NCBI GenBank assembly: GCA_040385875.1
Contig: JAZKGO010000155.1
Coordinates: forward strand, 10,486 to 74,485
Length of the DNA stretch: 64,000 bases
Source: JANMZR01 sp040385875
GTDB lineage: Bacteria > Bacteroidota > Bacteroidia > Cytophagales > Spirosomataceae
Direction: 5' to 3'
A program made the translations under genes and the position numbers. The notes under the pieces were generated by a model. That model had not been told where the DNA came from, did no database searches, and saw nothing but the letters and a program-made list of their open reading frames with translations. This document shows positions 36,869-45,673 of this stretch, in pieces (position 1 is the first letter of the stretch; every line of letters begins with the position of its first letter).

Positions 36869-36925
36869 TGATTTACCACTCAATAAAAACTAGAAATTAT
36901 TAAGTTTTTTTTAATTCAAATAGTT

Positions 36926-36933
36926 TAAATTTG
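36926..36933 (+). promoter_or_regulatory. Possible -7 box for the 88-residue orphan gene
   Basis: TAAATTTG fits TAnnTTTG and lies 27 bases upstream of the ATG at 36961. Confidence 0.4.
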
Positions 36934-36960
36934 CTTACAGACAAATAAACTAACACTCAA

Positions 36961-37227
36961 ATGAGAAACTCACACCTTACAATTGGCGACGTACTACCTG
37001 CCACATTGAAAAATCACTATTCTGCTGCAGTTTTAAATGTAACCATCAAAGAGGCATTGGACATTGCAAAGTTTGATGAGCCTCCGACCTCAAATCTTTC
37101 GGATGCTGCTATTAAAAGCATCAATGAAATTTATTCGCATTACTTGAGTACTCATGCACATGACACGGAGTCGGCCTACTGGAATAAAACCGATGATGAA
37201 AACGAAGCTTTTTGGAATAAAAACTAA
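36961..37227 (+). CDS. Hypothetical 88-residue protein
   Basis: Not recognised. A small soluble protein with no signal peptide or membrane span. The middle (residues 23-60) is predicted helical, and the end is acidic and Trp-rich, with ESAYWNKTDDENEAFWNKN containing a repeated (Y/F)WNK motif. A promoter-like TAAATTTG box lies 27 bases before its ATG, and a short hairpin (37262-37279) follows the stop, so it is probably a real monocistronic gene. Function unknown. Confidence 0.65.
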   Translation: MRNSHLTIGDVLPATLKNHYSAAVLNVTIKEALDIAKFDEPPTSNLSDAAIKSINEIYSHYLSTHAHDTESAYWNKTDDENEAFWNKN

Positions 37228-37261
37228 AGGAAACTTCTGTAAACTCGAATTCCAATTATCA

Positions 37262-37279
37262 TTTCTCCATTTGGAGAAA
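37262..37279. repeat. Short hairpin after the 88-residue gene
   Basis: TTTCTCCA (37262-37269) pairs perfectly with TGGAGAAA (37272-37279) across a 2-base loop. No T-tract follows, so a terminator role is uncertain. Confidence 0.5.
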
Positions 37280-37379
37280 CAGGAATGAGGTTTTAAGAAA
37301 ATTATGAGAGTTTATAGAGGCTACCTAAATCATATATTCTAAATTCAAAAGATTAATTATTCTAAAAAGAATCGGAATA

Positions 37380-37479
37380 NNNNNNNNNNNNNNNNNNNNN
37401 NNNNNNNNNNNNNNNNNNNNNNNNNNNNNNNNNNNNNNNNNNNNNNNNNNNNNNNNNNNNNNNNNNNNNNNNNNNNNNN
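37380..37479. other. Assembly gap (100 N); flanks are a 55-bp duplication
   Basis: 37325-37379 equals 37480-37534. The left contig ends inside the hairpin described at 37506-37545. No sequence is missing. Confidence 0.97.
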
Positions 37480-37505
37480 CTAAATCATATATTCTAAATT
37501 CAAAA

Positions 37506-37545
37506 GATTAATTATTCTAAAAAGAATCGGAATAATTAATCTTTT
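37506..37545 (+). terminator. Hairpin with short T-run, probable terminator
   Basis: GATTAATTATTC (37506-37517) pairs with GAATAATTAATC (37530-37541) over 12 bp with a 12-base loop, followed by TTTTAT. It lies between the 88-residue gene and the next gene. Confidence 0.6.
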
Positions 37546-37617
37546 ATCTAGCTACTGTTACAATAAGAGTGCATTTCAATAGAAATAAATAAGATCAATT
37601 TCAACAATCCAATTCTC

Positions 37618-38673
37618 ATGATGGATGAGATAAAAGAAAAAGTCAAACATACCTCTATTGGCTCCATCCTATTAGAAAACTTTGATTCAAAATTTCTAAA
37701 ACTGATTTCCAAGCCCTCCTTTCAAAATATTTATCAATTTTCAGCAAATATTCCCAGGCAATTTAGTTCATTTTTCGGCTATGAAATTCAACTTTCAAAC
37801 GATGAAAACAAGGCTGATTTCTTACTATGCATCCATAACTTTAAAGTTTTTTACGAGGTAATTTCAAATGAAATTTTCATAAAAAAATTTGACAAAGAAA
37901 CTGCCGAGGGTTTACAATGTTTTGCCAATTGGATGTTTGCTAATAAGGGTACCGCACAAACAATATGTAATATTTGGATTGAAATTGATCATGGGGATTT
38001 AGCAACGACTCAACCAAAATTAAACTTTTTTTTGGGCCCTAAAACCAATACAAATAAGCTTGAAATTTTACTGGCTACTGAGCAAACTTTCAAACTATTA
38101 TACAATAAACAGGTGGCAGCCACTACCTTAAAACTTTTGCTTGAAATTTATAGCAAGCTCAGAAATCAATCATTCATTTCACAAATTGGTATGATGAATG
38201 CCCGAAATAATGAAAGTTTGAGATTATTTATTCAAAAAATAGATCGAGAAGATTTCCTCCCTTTACTCAATAGAATAGAATATAAATATATAACTGATAA
38301 TCAGCTAGTTAAGCTCATTAATATTTGCTTACAGAATACAAAACATACTGATCTAGATATTGATATTCTTGAAAAAGTAAAAGAAAATATTGGCTTGGAA
38401 TGCTATTTTGACACTATAAAACAAGCTATCCTTTTTTTACAATTGCTATTTAAAGAAAAGCTTTGTACTCTAGATAATTATATAAATTTGACGACGCATT
38501 TGACCTCTATGAGTATTGATGAAGATGGTGATTTTCAGCATTTTTTTTCACATTTCAAAATTTCGTATAAGCCCTCAATTGGTGCGGATGCAAAAGCTTA
38601 TATTGGCTATGCTGAAAGCAAAATAGCCCATAAAATTATTGAAACTAAACCTTTAAACCAAAGATTGGCATGA
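37618..38673 (+). CDS. Unassigned 351-residue protein
   Basis: Not recognised. The protein is soluble, without signal peptide, and mixed alpha/beta. Features to note are ICNIWIEIDHGDLATTQPKL near residue 120, followed at once by the hydrophobic NFFLGP, and a final HFKISYKPSIGADAKAYIGY near residue 325. The order of a (I/L)WIE(I/F)D strand and a late KAYIGY strand looks like a conserved scaffold rather than random sequence, but I cannot attach it to a named family. Its stop overlaps the next gene's ATG by 4 bases (ATGA), so it is translationally coupled to a c-type haem lipoprotein. Confidence 0.7.
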   Translation: MMDEIKEKVKHTSIGSILLENFDSKFLKLISKPSFQNIYQFSANIPRQFSSFFGYEIQLSNDENKADFLLCIHNFKVFYEVISNEIFIKKFDKETAEGLQCFANWMFANKGTAQTICNIWIEIDHGDLATTQPKLNFFLGPKTNTNKLEILLATEQTFKLLYNKQVAATTLKLLLEIYSKLRNQSFISQIGMMNARNNESLRLFIQKIDREDFLPLLNRIEYKYITDNQLVKLINICLQNTKHTDLDIDILEKVKENIGLECYFDTIKQAILFLQLLFKEKLCTLDNYINLTTHLTSMSIDEDGDFQHFFSHFKISYKPSIGADAKAYIGYAESKIAHKIIETKPLNQRLA

Positions 38674-40106
38674 ACATATCTACTCCTATTTTCAAAACAG
38701 CTATTGCGATTGGCATCATAGCTTCCATTTATTATTCATGCAAATCGAACAATAAAACGGAGTCCCTAACCAGTAATATTGAAAATAATTCTTTAACTGA
38801 GTATGCCAAATTACCCTTTAGCTTGGGATTGCCATTGGCCACTACGATACCAGGTTTTAGAAATCGGGATTCTTTAGTTGCCTTTTTGCAGGATGCTTCG
38901 GATGACTTTTCTTGGCGAACTTTCATTGGCTTAAACTGGCCCGCCGATGCCGATGGAAACCCTGACACTGCCGCTCATTTTGGTGATAATGAACGATTTA
39001 CAGTACTTGAACATTGGATGCCTTCCACTTCAATTTATCGTGAAAACAACCTAGAACCTAAGCCTTGGAATTATAAATTTTTAGATTCAAAAAATGAAGC
39101 TACTGTAGATCATGGCATGAGATTAATTGCAAAATTGAAAAAATTTGATAACGAAAACCCTGAAAATGAGCACCTTATCGACCAAAATAAAAATTATACC
39201 TATTATGAGGTTTTTTACAATAAACAAGCCTATGACTACGTAAAAAAAGGGAAACTATATAACAAAGCAGGCCAGCAGGAATTTGCTAAAAAACTGCCAT
39301 CTATTACAGAAGGATTGAAAGTAACTGAAAATGGCAAACCTTTAAATATTGAGAAAACATTTAAAAGAGCCTATTTGCCTGTTGGTAATTTTAAAGATTC
39401 AACAAAAATAGTTGGTAATCAAACTTTAAACTTCATCATCAATCCTGGTGCTATCATAGTAAAAACCGCTTGGAAGGAGATTGCCGCCAATGATGACAAA
39501 TCTAAATTTTTCATCACCAAAGTAAAATATAAAGGCAAAGAAGAAATAGTTTTGGGGCTTGTTGGCATGCATATCATGCACAAAGTTGCGGAAGCTACGC
39601 AATGGGTATGGAGTAGCTTTGCCCACGTGGATAATGCTCCTCAAATGAATCCTGATGGCAGTGTTCAGCTTGAACCAGGTGTCAAGTATAATTATTTCAA
39701 TACAAAAAATTTGGATAAATCGACCTTTAATAAATTACCAGATACAAGTAATACAGAAAAGATTCCTACTCAAGTAGTATCAATATTGCCAGCTCAGAAA
39801 AACCCTGACAAATTCAACAAAAAATACCTTGATTTGATAAAAAAATATGACTCAAAATCAGTTTGGCAATATTATAGGTTGCTCGGTACCCAATGGCCTT
39901 TTAAAGAAACTCTCTTTACAAATGGGGACGATTACCAGCCAAGCTTATTAGCCAATCCAGTGATGGAGACCTTTTTTCAGGCCAATTCCAGCTGTATGAA
40001 ATGTCATAGTCAAGCGAGATTTTTAAAAAAAGATCCTATCACTAAAAAACATGGAATGAATGCTGATTTTGTATGGGGTATTGCCAATGTAGCTAATAAG
40101 CGGTAA
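38670..40106 (+). CDS. c-type haem lipoprotein of unknown function
   Basis: 478 residues. The N-terminal IAIGIIASIYYSCKSNNK is a probable lipoprotein leader with Cys24 as the acylated residue. Near the C-terminus, SSCMKCHSQARF gives one CxxCH haem-attachment motif (CMKCH). The body contains SWRTFIGLNWPADADGNPD near residue 80 and ATQWVWSSFAHVDNAPQMN near residue 310, aromatic motifs I associate with a family of large cytochrome c-like periplasmic proteins. The protein is predicted to sit in the periplasm, tethered to a membrane. It is coupled by a 4-base overlap to the unassigned gene before it, which suggests the two act together. Confidence 0.78.
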   Translation: MNISTPIFKTAIAIGIIASIYYSCKSNNKTESLTSNIENNSLTEYAKLPFSLGLPLATTIPGFRNRDSLVAFLQDASDDFSWRTFIGLNWPADADGNPDTAAHFGDNERFTVLEHWMPSTSIYRENNLEPKPWNYKFLDSKNEATVDHGMRLIAKLKKFDNENPENEHLIDQNKNYTYYEVFYNKQAYDYVKKGKLYNKAGQQEFAKKLPSITEGLKVTENGKPLNIEKTFKRAYLPVGNFKDSTKIVGNQTLNFIINPGAIIVKTAWKEIAANDDKSKFFITKVKYKGKEEIVLGLVGMHIMHKVAEATQWVWSSFAHVDNAPQMNPDGSVQLEPGVKYNYFNTKNLDKSTFNKLPDTSNTEKIPTQVVSILPAQKNPDKFNKKYLDLIKKYDSKSVWQYYRLLGTQWPFKETLFTNGDDYQPSLLANPVMETFFQANSSCMKCHSQARFLKKDPITKKHGMNADFVWGIANVANKR

Positions 40107-40204
40107 AAAATTATTGTAAAAAAAATGGGAAATTGGCTTCGCTACCAATTAAAATCAGAAATTGAATGTTGGAAAAAATAGCGAAAATTGAAAAAAAAGA
40201 TTAA

Positions 40205-43200
40205 TCAAATCTTTTCCTCAACAAAGTACATGGTAGTTTCGCCCAAACTTTTGGCAAGCACTTTGCCCCTATTGAAGCATTTATATTGATCTTTGACCAG
40301 ATTGTAGGTTGCCTCTGATAGGTTCACTCTACCTACTTCAGAATGTTGTTCCATTCTTGCGGCTACGTTTACAGCATCGCCCCAAATGTCAAACTGGAAT
40401 TTCTTGGTACCCACAACGCCAGATACTACAGGACCAGTATTGATGCCTAGTCTCATCTCAAAATACGGCTTACCTTCTTTTTTCCTTTCATCGCAACGTA
40501 ATTTCATGAACTCCTGCATTTGAATAGCTGTATTTACTACGTCATATACTGTAGCCTTATTATTACCTGGGCAGCCCCCGACTGCCATATAAGCATCGCC
40601 AATAGTTTTTATTTTTTCCAAACCGTTTTGGATGGTTAGTTCGTCAAATTTTTTAAAACAAACATCCAACTCTGATACCAATTCTTCTGGACTAAGTATT
40701 TCAGATATTTTAGTGAAATTTTTAATGTCAGAAAATAAAATTGTTGCCTTGTCATAACGTCTGGCCACAGTTTTTCCATAATTTTTTAGTTCCTCAGCGG
40801 TTTCTTCAGGTAAAATGTTTAGAAGTAAATCATCTGATTTTTTCTTTTCTTTTGTTAATTCAGAGTTTTTCTCCCCAAGCTCCCATGTTCTGTCTTTTAC
40901 TTTTTGGTCCATTTCATTATATAAAATTACATTTTCTAACGAAATAGCTAGCTGGCCAGCAATAGTTTTAAAAAATTCAACTCTTTTTTGGTCGTAAGCA
41001 TATTCAGTAAGGTCATTTTCAAAATAAATTGCTCCTAAAAAATCACCTTTGGCCACGATTGGAATACAGCAAACCGAAACTGGCAAGTTTGTTTTGATAT
41101 AATTATCGAAGTTATAACGCCGATCAAAAGCAAGATTTGGGCTTACAAATTCGTCTTTTGAACGCATAACATATTGAATAATAGAATGCGGATATTGATT
41201 TTGGTTGATGTTTAATCTATCCTCTGAAAGAATATTGATAGATTCATTAGTGCCTATTGCATAGGGTAATAACTCATTACTTTTCGATTTCATAATAATC
41301 ACCACCTTACTCGAACTTGCATTGGATATTACAAGTTCCACCATTTTATGTAAAAGACCATCCAAACTATTCTCGGAGGAAAGCACTTGATTCGATTTAA
41401 TAATGGTATTTAGGTCATAAATATTTTGAAAGCCCGCAATAGTATTATTACTTTCAGAATTAGAAAACGAGCCAATGATCAATGGGAAATTATTACTTAA
41501 CTGAATACATTTGTTTTCTGCACCCCATTTTCGATAACACTCAAAAGCTTTTTGAAGCATCAATTCAGCAAATTCTTTCTGGCTTGTTTTAAACAAAAAA
41601 TACGCAAAGTGCTCTCTAGCAAGAGCTTCTTCATTCACAAAACCAGCTTCATTTGAAAAGTCAATTCCTTTTTGAAATTTTTGAGCGGCCTCCACTATTT
41701 TGCCATTCTTTTCAAGAATTAAAGCCTCTAAAATACAAACCTTATTTTCATAATTTTGTGGGGCATATTTTGAAAAAGATTTTAATAAGTTTAGTTTTTT
41801 GGTAACTTCTTTTTTGATTTTATTGCCTTCATCCTCTTCAATTTTTCTATCAATTTTCAAACTATTTAATGCCGACAACAACAAATACGTAGGGTAAAAT
41901 ATTTGTCTTAGTGTTGTTTCATCTTCATATTTTTGGGCTTTGGCATCGTAATCATGACCAAGTTCATATTCATTGAAATAAGCTGCTAAACCTAATTTAT
42001 AGAAATACAAGTTAAAAGTACTTGCAATATCACCTAATTTATTGAGCTGCATCATACAAGCTTCCTCGTCAAAGTCCTCACTTTTAAGTACCCAAGGCTC
42101 CTCGGTTTTCTGTAACAAACCAATTACGTATTGGCGTTGACTTTCTGAAATGAGGTAGACCAAATCCTGCTTTAAACTTTTGATAGTAACGCAATCTTCA
42201 GTCATAGATTCGAAAACCTCACCCAATTTGTCGCCTGTAAACATGCGCATATGATTATAAAACGAAGCCGCAAAGGAAGCGTACAACAAGTCACCAGTTT
42301 GGCGTCCAATATAGTAAGCCTCTCTAAGTGGGGTAATCACTTCAAAGAGGGAGTCTTTCCAATAAGCTAAAAAACCATAATAAGCCACCATTACTTTGGC
42401 TTTAATCATAGGTGAATTGTTCTTTTCCAATAGCTTGAGCGACATTTTCGCAAAATCATACCCATTGATAACGTCACCCATCGCCACTGTAATTGCAAAA
42501 CCGAAACCACAATAGGAGAATGCTGAAAACTCAGAATTGCCATATCGCAAACTCAAATACACCTGCCTGAAATAAATAATAGGTAAAATATCGGGAGCTG
42601 TGCCAAAAATACTTACTGTGGCCACCGTAGTGAGTCTAATAAATGCCTTTGCCTTTTCGTGGTGCATTTCAGGCAAATTTGGAATATCATCGATATTTTT
42701 ACCTAAAAGAAATAATTTAACCTTTGCAAATTCTGTAAGAATAGCTAGTTTACTGGGATTTCGCTTAATGCCGTAACCAATTTCATCTAATATTTCCAAT
42801 AAAAGAGCTACTGTTTCAGGAAACTGGTGTGTTTCACTCAGATGAACCAATCTGATTTCATGTGCTTTATTCTTGTCTTCAAAATTTTTGGCACGTTTTA
42901 AAGAAGTCTCTAGTAACTCATTTGCGACTCCTGACTCTCCCACAATCATACCACATTCTGCAGCATCATTGTGTAAGTTCATCATCAAATTATAGTTTTC
43001 ATCCCAGTCGGCCATATTCATCAACAATAAGGCTGATTTCAAATAGCTAAATGCAAGTTCAAAAGAAGCCATTTTTTTGGCTTCAATGCCCACTTTATAG
43101 TTTATTTCAGCTACGGCGATTCGTTCATCTGGCTTAATATTTTGAGCACCTAAATTATAATTGCTGGCAATCAAAAACATCTGTTTAGCATCTTCCACAT

Positions 43201-45256
43201 AGTTTTGCTCTCCTAAAAGCAGGCCCGCAATCTTATAATGGATCAAACTTTTTTCTCCTTCTGATATCAGTTCATTTGAAGTTTGTTGAATCCGATCGTG
43301 TACAAACCGATACTCATCATAAGTTTCTTTTTCCAAAAGATTTTCTGACACATAGTAGTCTAAATCCCTCTCTATTTGCTCCTTTGGCATATTTACTAAA
43401 GCAAAAAGCATTTTTGTTTTAGTGGGATTACCGAGACATGAAGCCACCATTAGGGTTTTCAATACATTTGGCGGTAATTTTTTTACCTTTTCGCTCATAT
43501 AGGATATCACATTATCAGCAATTTGTATATCGCCAAAACTATGCGCATCCCAAACCCATTTCTGAGTTTCCGAAACAAACCTCAATATCTTTTTTTGTTC
43601 AATAGTATCTATAAATTTGCGTATAAAAAAAGGATTCCCCATCGTTTTATTATACACAATTGTACTGAGTTCTTCGGGATTATCTGTTAAAAAAGAATTA
43701 TTAATTAAGGCCAGAATGTCCGTTTTTTCTAAGTTTTTTAAGGTGATAACTAGATTTTTAGGCTTTTCTTTTAACAAATGGGTCAAATTCTGATTATGGA
43801 ATTGAGTGGCTTCAGTATCGGTTGATCTGAATGAGCCAATAAACATGAAATTATTAATTTCATTACCTGATAGCAATGCGTGGAAAGAACGCCATGAAGA
43901 TGGATCGGCATTTTGAATTTCATCAATAAACAAAACCAGCGGATGCTCTGGAGTAGAAATAGTTTGTATCAGCCTCAAAAACAAGAAGTTAACCCTACTC
44001 TCTAGTTGATTGACACTCAATGAGGGAATGGATTTTTGAGGCCCTATTATCCATTTAAATTCTGGTACAATTTCAATTAATAATTGGCCAATATCATCGA
44101 CAGCACTTTTAATGAGCGATTTCCATTCTTCTAATTTATTGTCAGGCAATGAGAGTATATAAGCAGCTAATCCGTTGAAAGCCTGTACCATAGCTCTGTT
44201 TGGCAGCTGTAAATTTTGCTGGCCAAATTTGCCAGAAATAAATACGCCATCGTTTTCTTCAACAAAAATATTGAATTGGTGAACTAACGAAGACTTGCCC
44301 ACACCCGCAGATCCTGAGATAATAATTAATTCATTGCCATTGTTTTTGATGTTTTTGAAACGATCCTTTAGGGTATTAAATTCTTCGACTCTGCCATAGA
44401 AATTACTGGAAAGGTGTATTTGATCAGGGTAATCTTTTTGGCCTAATTTAAAGATCTCAATATTATTGTTTTTATTGAGTAATTGCTGGCATTGCAACAA
44501 ATCATATTCTAACCCAAGAGCAGTTTGGTAGCGGGCATCTGGGCTTTTATTTAAAAGTTTTTCAATTATTTGTGCTAAAACAATTGGTGTATCGTTCCTA
44601 GCTTCTGTTACAGGTGGTGGCACTTTCACTATATGATCGTGAATCATTTCGGCAATAGTGTGGTATAAAAATGGCGTTTTACCAGTCCAAAGTTCATAAA
44701 GCACTACTCCCAACGAATATAAGTCTGTTCTGTTGTCAGTAGTTTTATTCAAATGGCCAGATTGTTCTGGAGCCATATAAGAAAGCTCAGTGCCCCATTC
44801 TACAAAAATTGGTGCTTTGCTATTTGACTTTTTTGTTGCTAAACTGAAATCAATAATTTGTATTGAACCTTCAGTTTTATTGAGTAAAATATTATGGCTG
44901 TTAATGCGATGATGGATTACCCCATCTGCATGAATATGATTGAGTGTTTGAACTATTTTAATGGAAAAATTAAGAAAATCTGAGAGTGAGATTTTTGTTT
45001 TCAGAGCGGCCTCTTTAATGGTAATACCATTAAAGTATTCATAAAATATAGCTTCCTTGTTCTGAAATATGCCTTTATTTATCGGTTTACGAATACTATC
45101 AAAATTTAATAAACGAGTAATCTCATATTCATTCAAAAGTTCAGTTTTAGAACCCTTCAAATGACTACATATTTTGCATACAACTGGTTTATTTTCAGGT
45201 TGATCGTTTAGCAAATAAACTAAAGATCTAGAACTTTCCCCTATAATAGTATCCAC
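40205..45256 (-). CDS. Giant signalling protein: (pseudo)kinase - AAA ATPase - helical repeats - GAF - adenylate cyclase
   Basis: 1683 residues, cytoplasmic. Residues ~1-270 are a Ser/Thr kinase-like fold, but the catalytic loop reads VIHHRINSHNILLN where active kinases have HRDxKxxN, and DFG is DFS. Catalysis by this domain is therefore unlikely. Residues ~285-640 are an AAA/STAND ATPase with Walker A SGSAGVGKSS and Walker B VLFIDEIQNAD. A long helical-repeat region follows (~700-1260), then a GAF domain (~1300-1455), a coiled coil, and a class III nucleotidyl cyclase domain (~1500-1680). The cyclase has metal Asps in FSDIKNF and IGDAYM, EKIKTIGD with the adenine-specifying Lys, and FDIWGDAVNVAARM with Asp and the catalytic Asn/Arg. 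It is probably an adenylate cyclase. Monocistronic. Confidence 0.9.
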   Translation of the reverse strand: MDTIIGESSRSLVYLLNDQPENKPVVCKICSHLKGSKTELLNEYEITRLLNFDSIRKPINKGIFQNKEAIFYEYFNGITIKEAALKTKISLSDFLNFSIKIVQTLNHIHADGVIHHRINSHNILLNKTEGSIQIIDFSLATKKSNSKAPIFVEWGTELSYMAPEQSGHLNKTTDNRTDLYSLGVVLYELWTGKTPFLYHTIAEMIHDHIVKVPPPVTEARNDTPIVLAQIIEKLLNKSPDARYQTALGLEYDLLQCQQLLNKNNNIEIFKLGQKDYPDQIHLSSNFYGRVEEFNTLKDRFKNIKNNGNELIIISGSAGVGKSSLVHQFNIFVEENDGVFISGKFGQQNLQLPNRAMVQAFNGLAAYILSLPDNKLEEWKSLIKSAVDDIGQLLIEIVPEFKWIIGPQKSIPSLSVNQLESRVNFLFLRLIQTISTPEHPLVLFIDEIQNADPSSWRSFHALLSGNEINNFMFIGSFRSTDTEATQFHNQNLTHLLKEKPKNLVITLKNLEKTDILALINNSFLTDNPEELSTIVYNKTMGNPFFIRKFIDTIEQKKILRFVSETQKWVWDAHSFGDIQIADNVISYMSEKVKKLPPNVLKTLMVASCLGNPTKTKMLFALVNMPKEQIERDLDYYVSENLLEKETYDEYRFVHDRIQQTSNELISEGEKSLIHYKIAGLLLGEQNYVEDAKQMFLIASNYNLGAQNIKPDERIAVAEINYKVGIEAKKMASFELAFSYLKSALLLMNMADWDENYNLMMNLHNDAAECGMIVGESGVANELLETSLKRAKNFEDKNKAHEIRLVHLSETHQFPETVALLLEILDEIGYGIKRNPSKLAILTEFAKVKLFLLGKNIDDIPNLPEMHHEKAKAFIRLTTVATVSIFGTAPDILPIIYFRQVYLSLRYGNSEFSAFSYCGFGFAITVAMGDVINGYDFAKMSLKLLEKNNSPMIKAKVMVAYYGFLAYWKDSLFEVITPLREAYYIGRQTGDLLYASFAASFYNHMRMFTGDKLGEVFESMTEDCVTIKSLKQDLVYLISESQRQYVIGLLQKTEEPWVLKSEDFDEEACMMQLNKLGDIASTFNLYFYKLGLAAYFNEYELGHDYDAKAQKYEDETTLRQIFYPTYLLLSALNSLKIDRKIEEDEGNKIKKEVTKKLNLLKSFSKYAPQNYENKVCILEALILEKNGKIVEAAQKFQKGIDFSNEAGFVNEEALAREHFAYFLFKTSQKEFAELMLQKAFECYRKWGAENKCIQLSNNFPLIIGSFSNSESNNTIAGFQNIYDLNTIIKSNQVLSSENSLDGLLHKMVELVISNASSSKVVIIMKSKSNELLPYAIGTNESINILSEDRLNINQNQYPHSIIQYVMRSKDEFVSPNLAFDRRYNFDNYIKTNLPVSVCCIPIVAKGDFLGAIYFENDLTEYAYDQKRVEFFKTIAGQLAISLENVILYNEMDQKVKDRTWELGEKNSELTKEKKKSDDLLLNILPEETAEELKNYGKTVARRYDKATILFSDIKNFTKISEILSPEELVSELDVCFKKFDELTIQNGLEKIKTIGDAYMAVGGCPGNNKATVYDVVNTAIQMQEFMKLRCDERKKEGKPYFEMRLGINTGPVVSGVVGTKKFQFDIWGDAVNVAARMEQHSEVGRVNLSEATYNLVKDQYKCFNRGKVLAKSLGETTMYFVEEKI

Positions 45257-45367
45257 GATAGTTTTATTGCGAGTTAGTTTGTCAATTAGAGAATGGAGTA
45301 ACTCTATTTAATATAAAGATGCTAATATTTTGGCACTAATTAAAAATTTGTGGATTAAATTTATTGA

Positions 45368-45438
45368 GTAAACCTATCTGCTATCTAAAAATTCACTTTT
45401 CAATTATTTCTTCTTACAAAAGAAATAAACCACAAAAC
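45368..45438. repeat. Direct repeat copy 1: duplicated 3' end of the APC permease gene
   Basis: These 71 bases match 45603-45673 at 68 positions. The downstream copy contains the last codons and stop of the permease gene, so copy 1 is a duplicated fragment left 235 bp away. Confidence 0.85.
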
Positions 45439-45463
45439 TTATTCTTGCCCAAAATCTTATCTA

Positions 45464-45594
45464 GTTCAAGTCTGCGACTTGGACTCTCTTTGCTTTCAGT
45501 TTGCAACTGATTTATTTGCTTTAATTAAATTTTCCTATTTCTTGATTGCAGTTACAAACTGCTATGGTTTTAGGTACAAGTTGCAAACTTGCAC
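45464..45594. repeat. REPIN-like element: two inverted copies of a two-hairpin unit
   Basis: Each unit is hairpin A (GTnCAAGTnTGCnACTTGnAC), a 12-base spacer, then hairpin B (CAGTTTGnAACTG). The left unit is 45464-45509 (A at 45464-45484, B at 45497-45509). The right unit is the reverse complement, with B at 45549-45561 and A at 45574-45594. Spacer length is 12 in both. The element lies between the two 71-bp direct repeats. Confidence 0.8.
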
Positions 45595-45602
45595 AAGTGG
45601 TT

Positions 45603-45673
45603 GTAAACCTATCGGCTATCTAAAAATTCACTTTTCAATTATTTCTTCTTCCAAAAGAAATAAACTACAAAAC
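45603..45673. repeat. Direct repeat copy 2: genuine 3' end of the APC permease gene
   Basis: Partner of 45368-45438 with three mismatches over 71 bases. It includes the permease stop region (45639). Confidence 0.85.

Larger units (their letters stand above)
45257..45638. other. Gene-free region between the giant cyclase and APC genes
   Basis: These ~380 bases contain no credible gene. They hold direct repeat copy 1, the REPIN-like element and most of direct repeat copy 2's 3' flank. The promoter of the giant cyclase gene must also lie in the first ~110 bases, but I could not point to a clear box. Confidence 0.7.

Noticed and set aside
37618..38673. Aromatic prenyltransferase-like fold, suggested by the WIEID and KAYIGY strands
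   Set aside because: Only short motif resemblance; no diphosphate-binding pattern could be traced across the protein.
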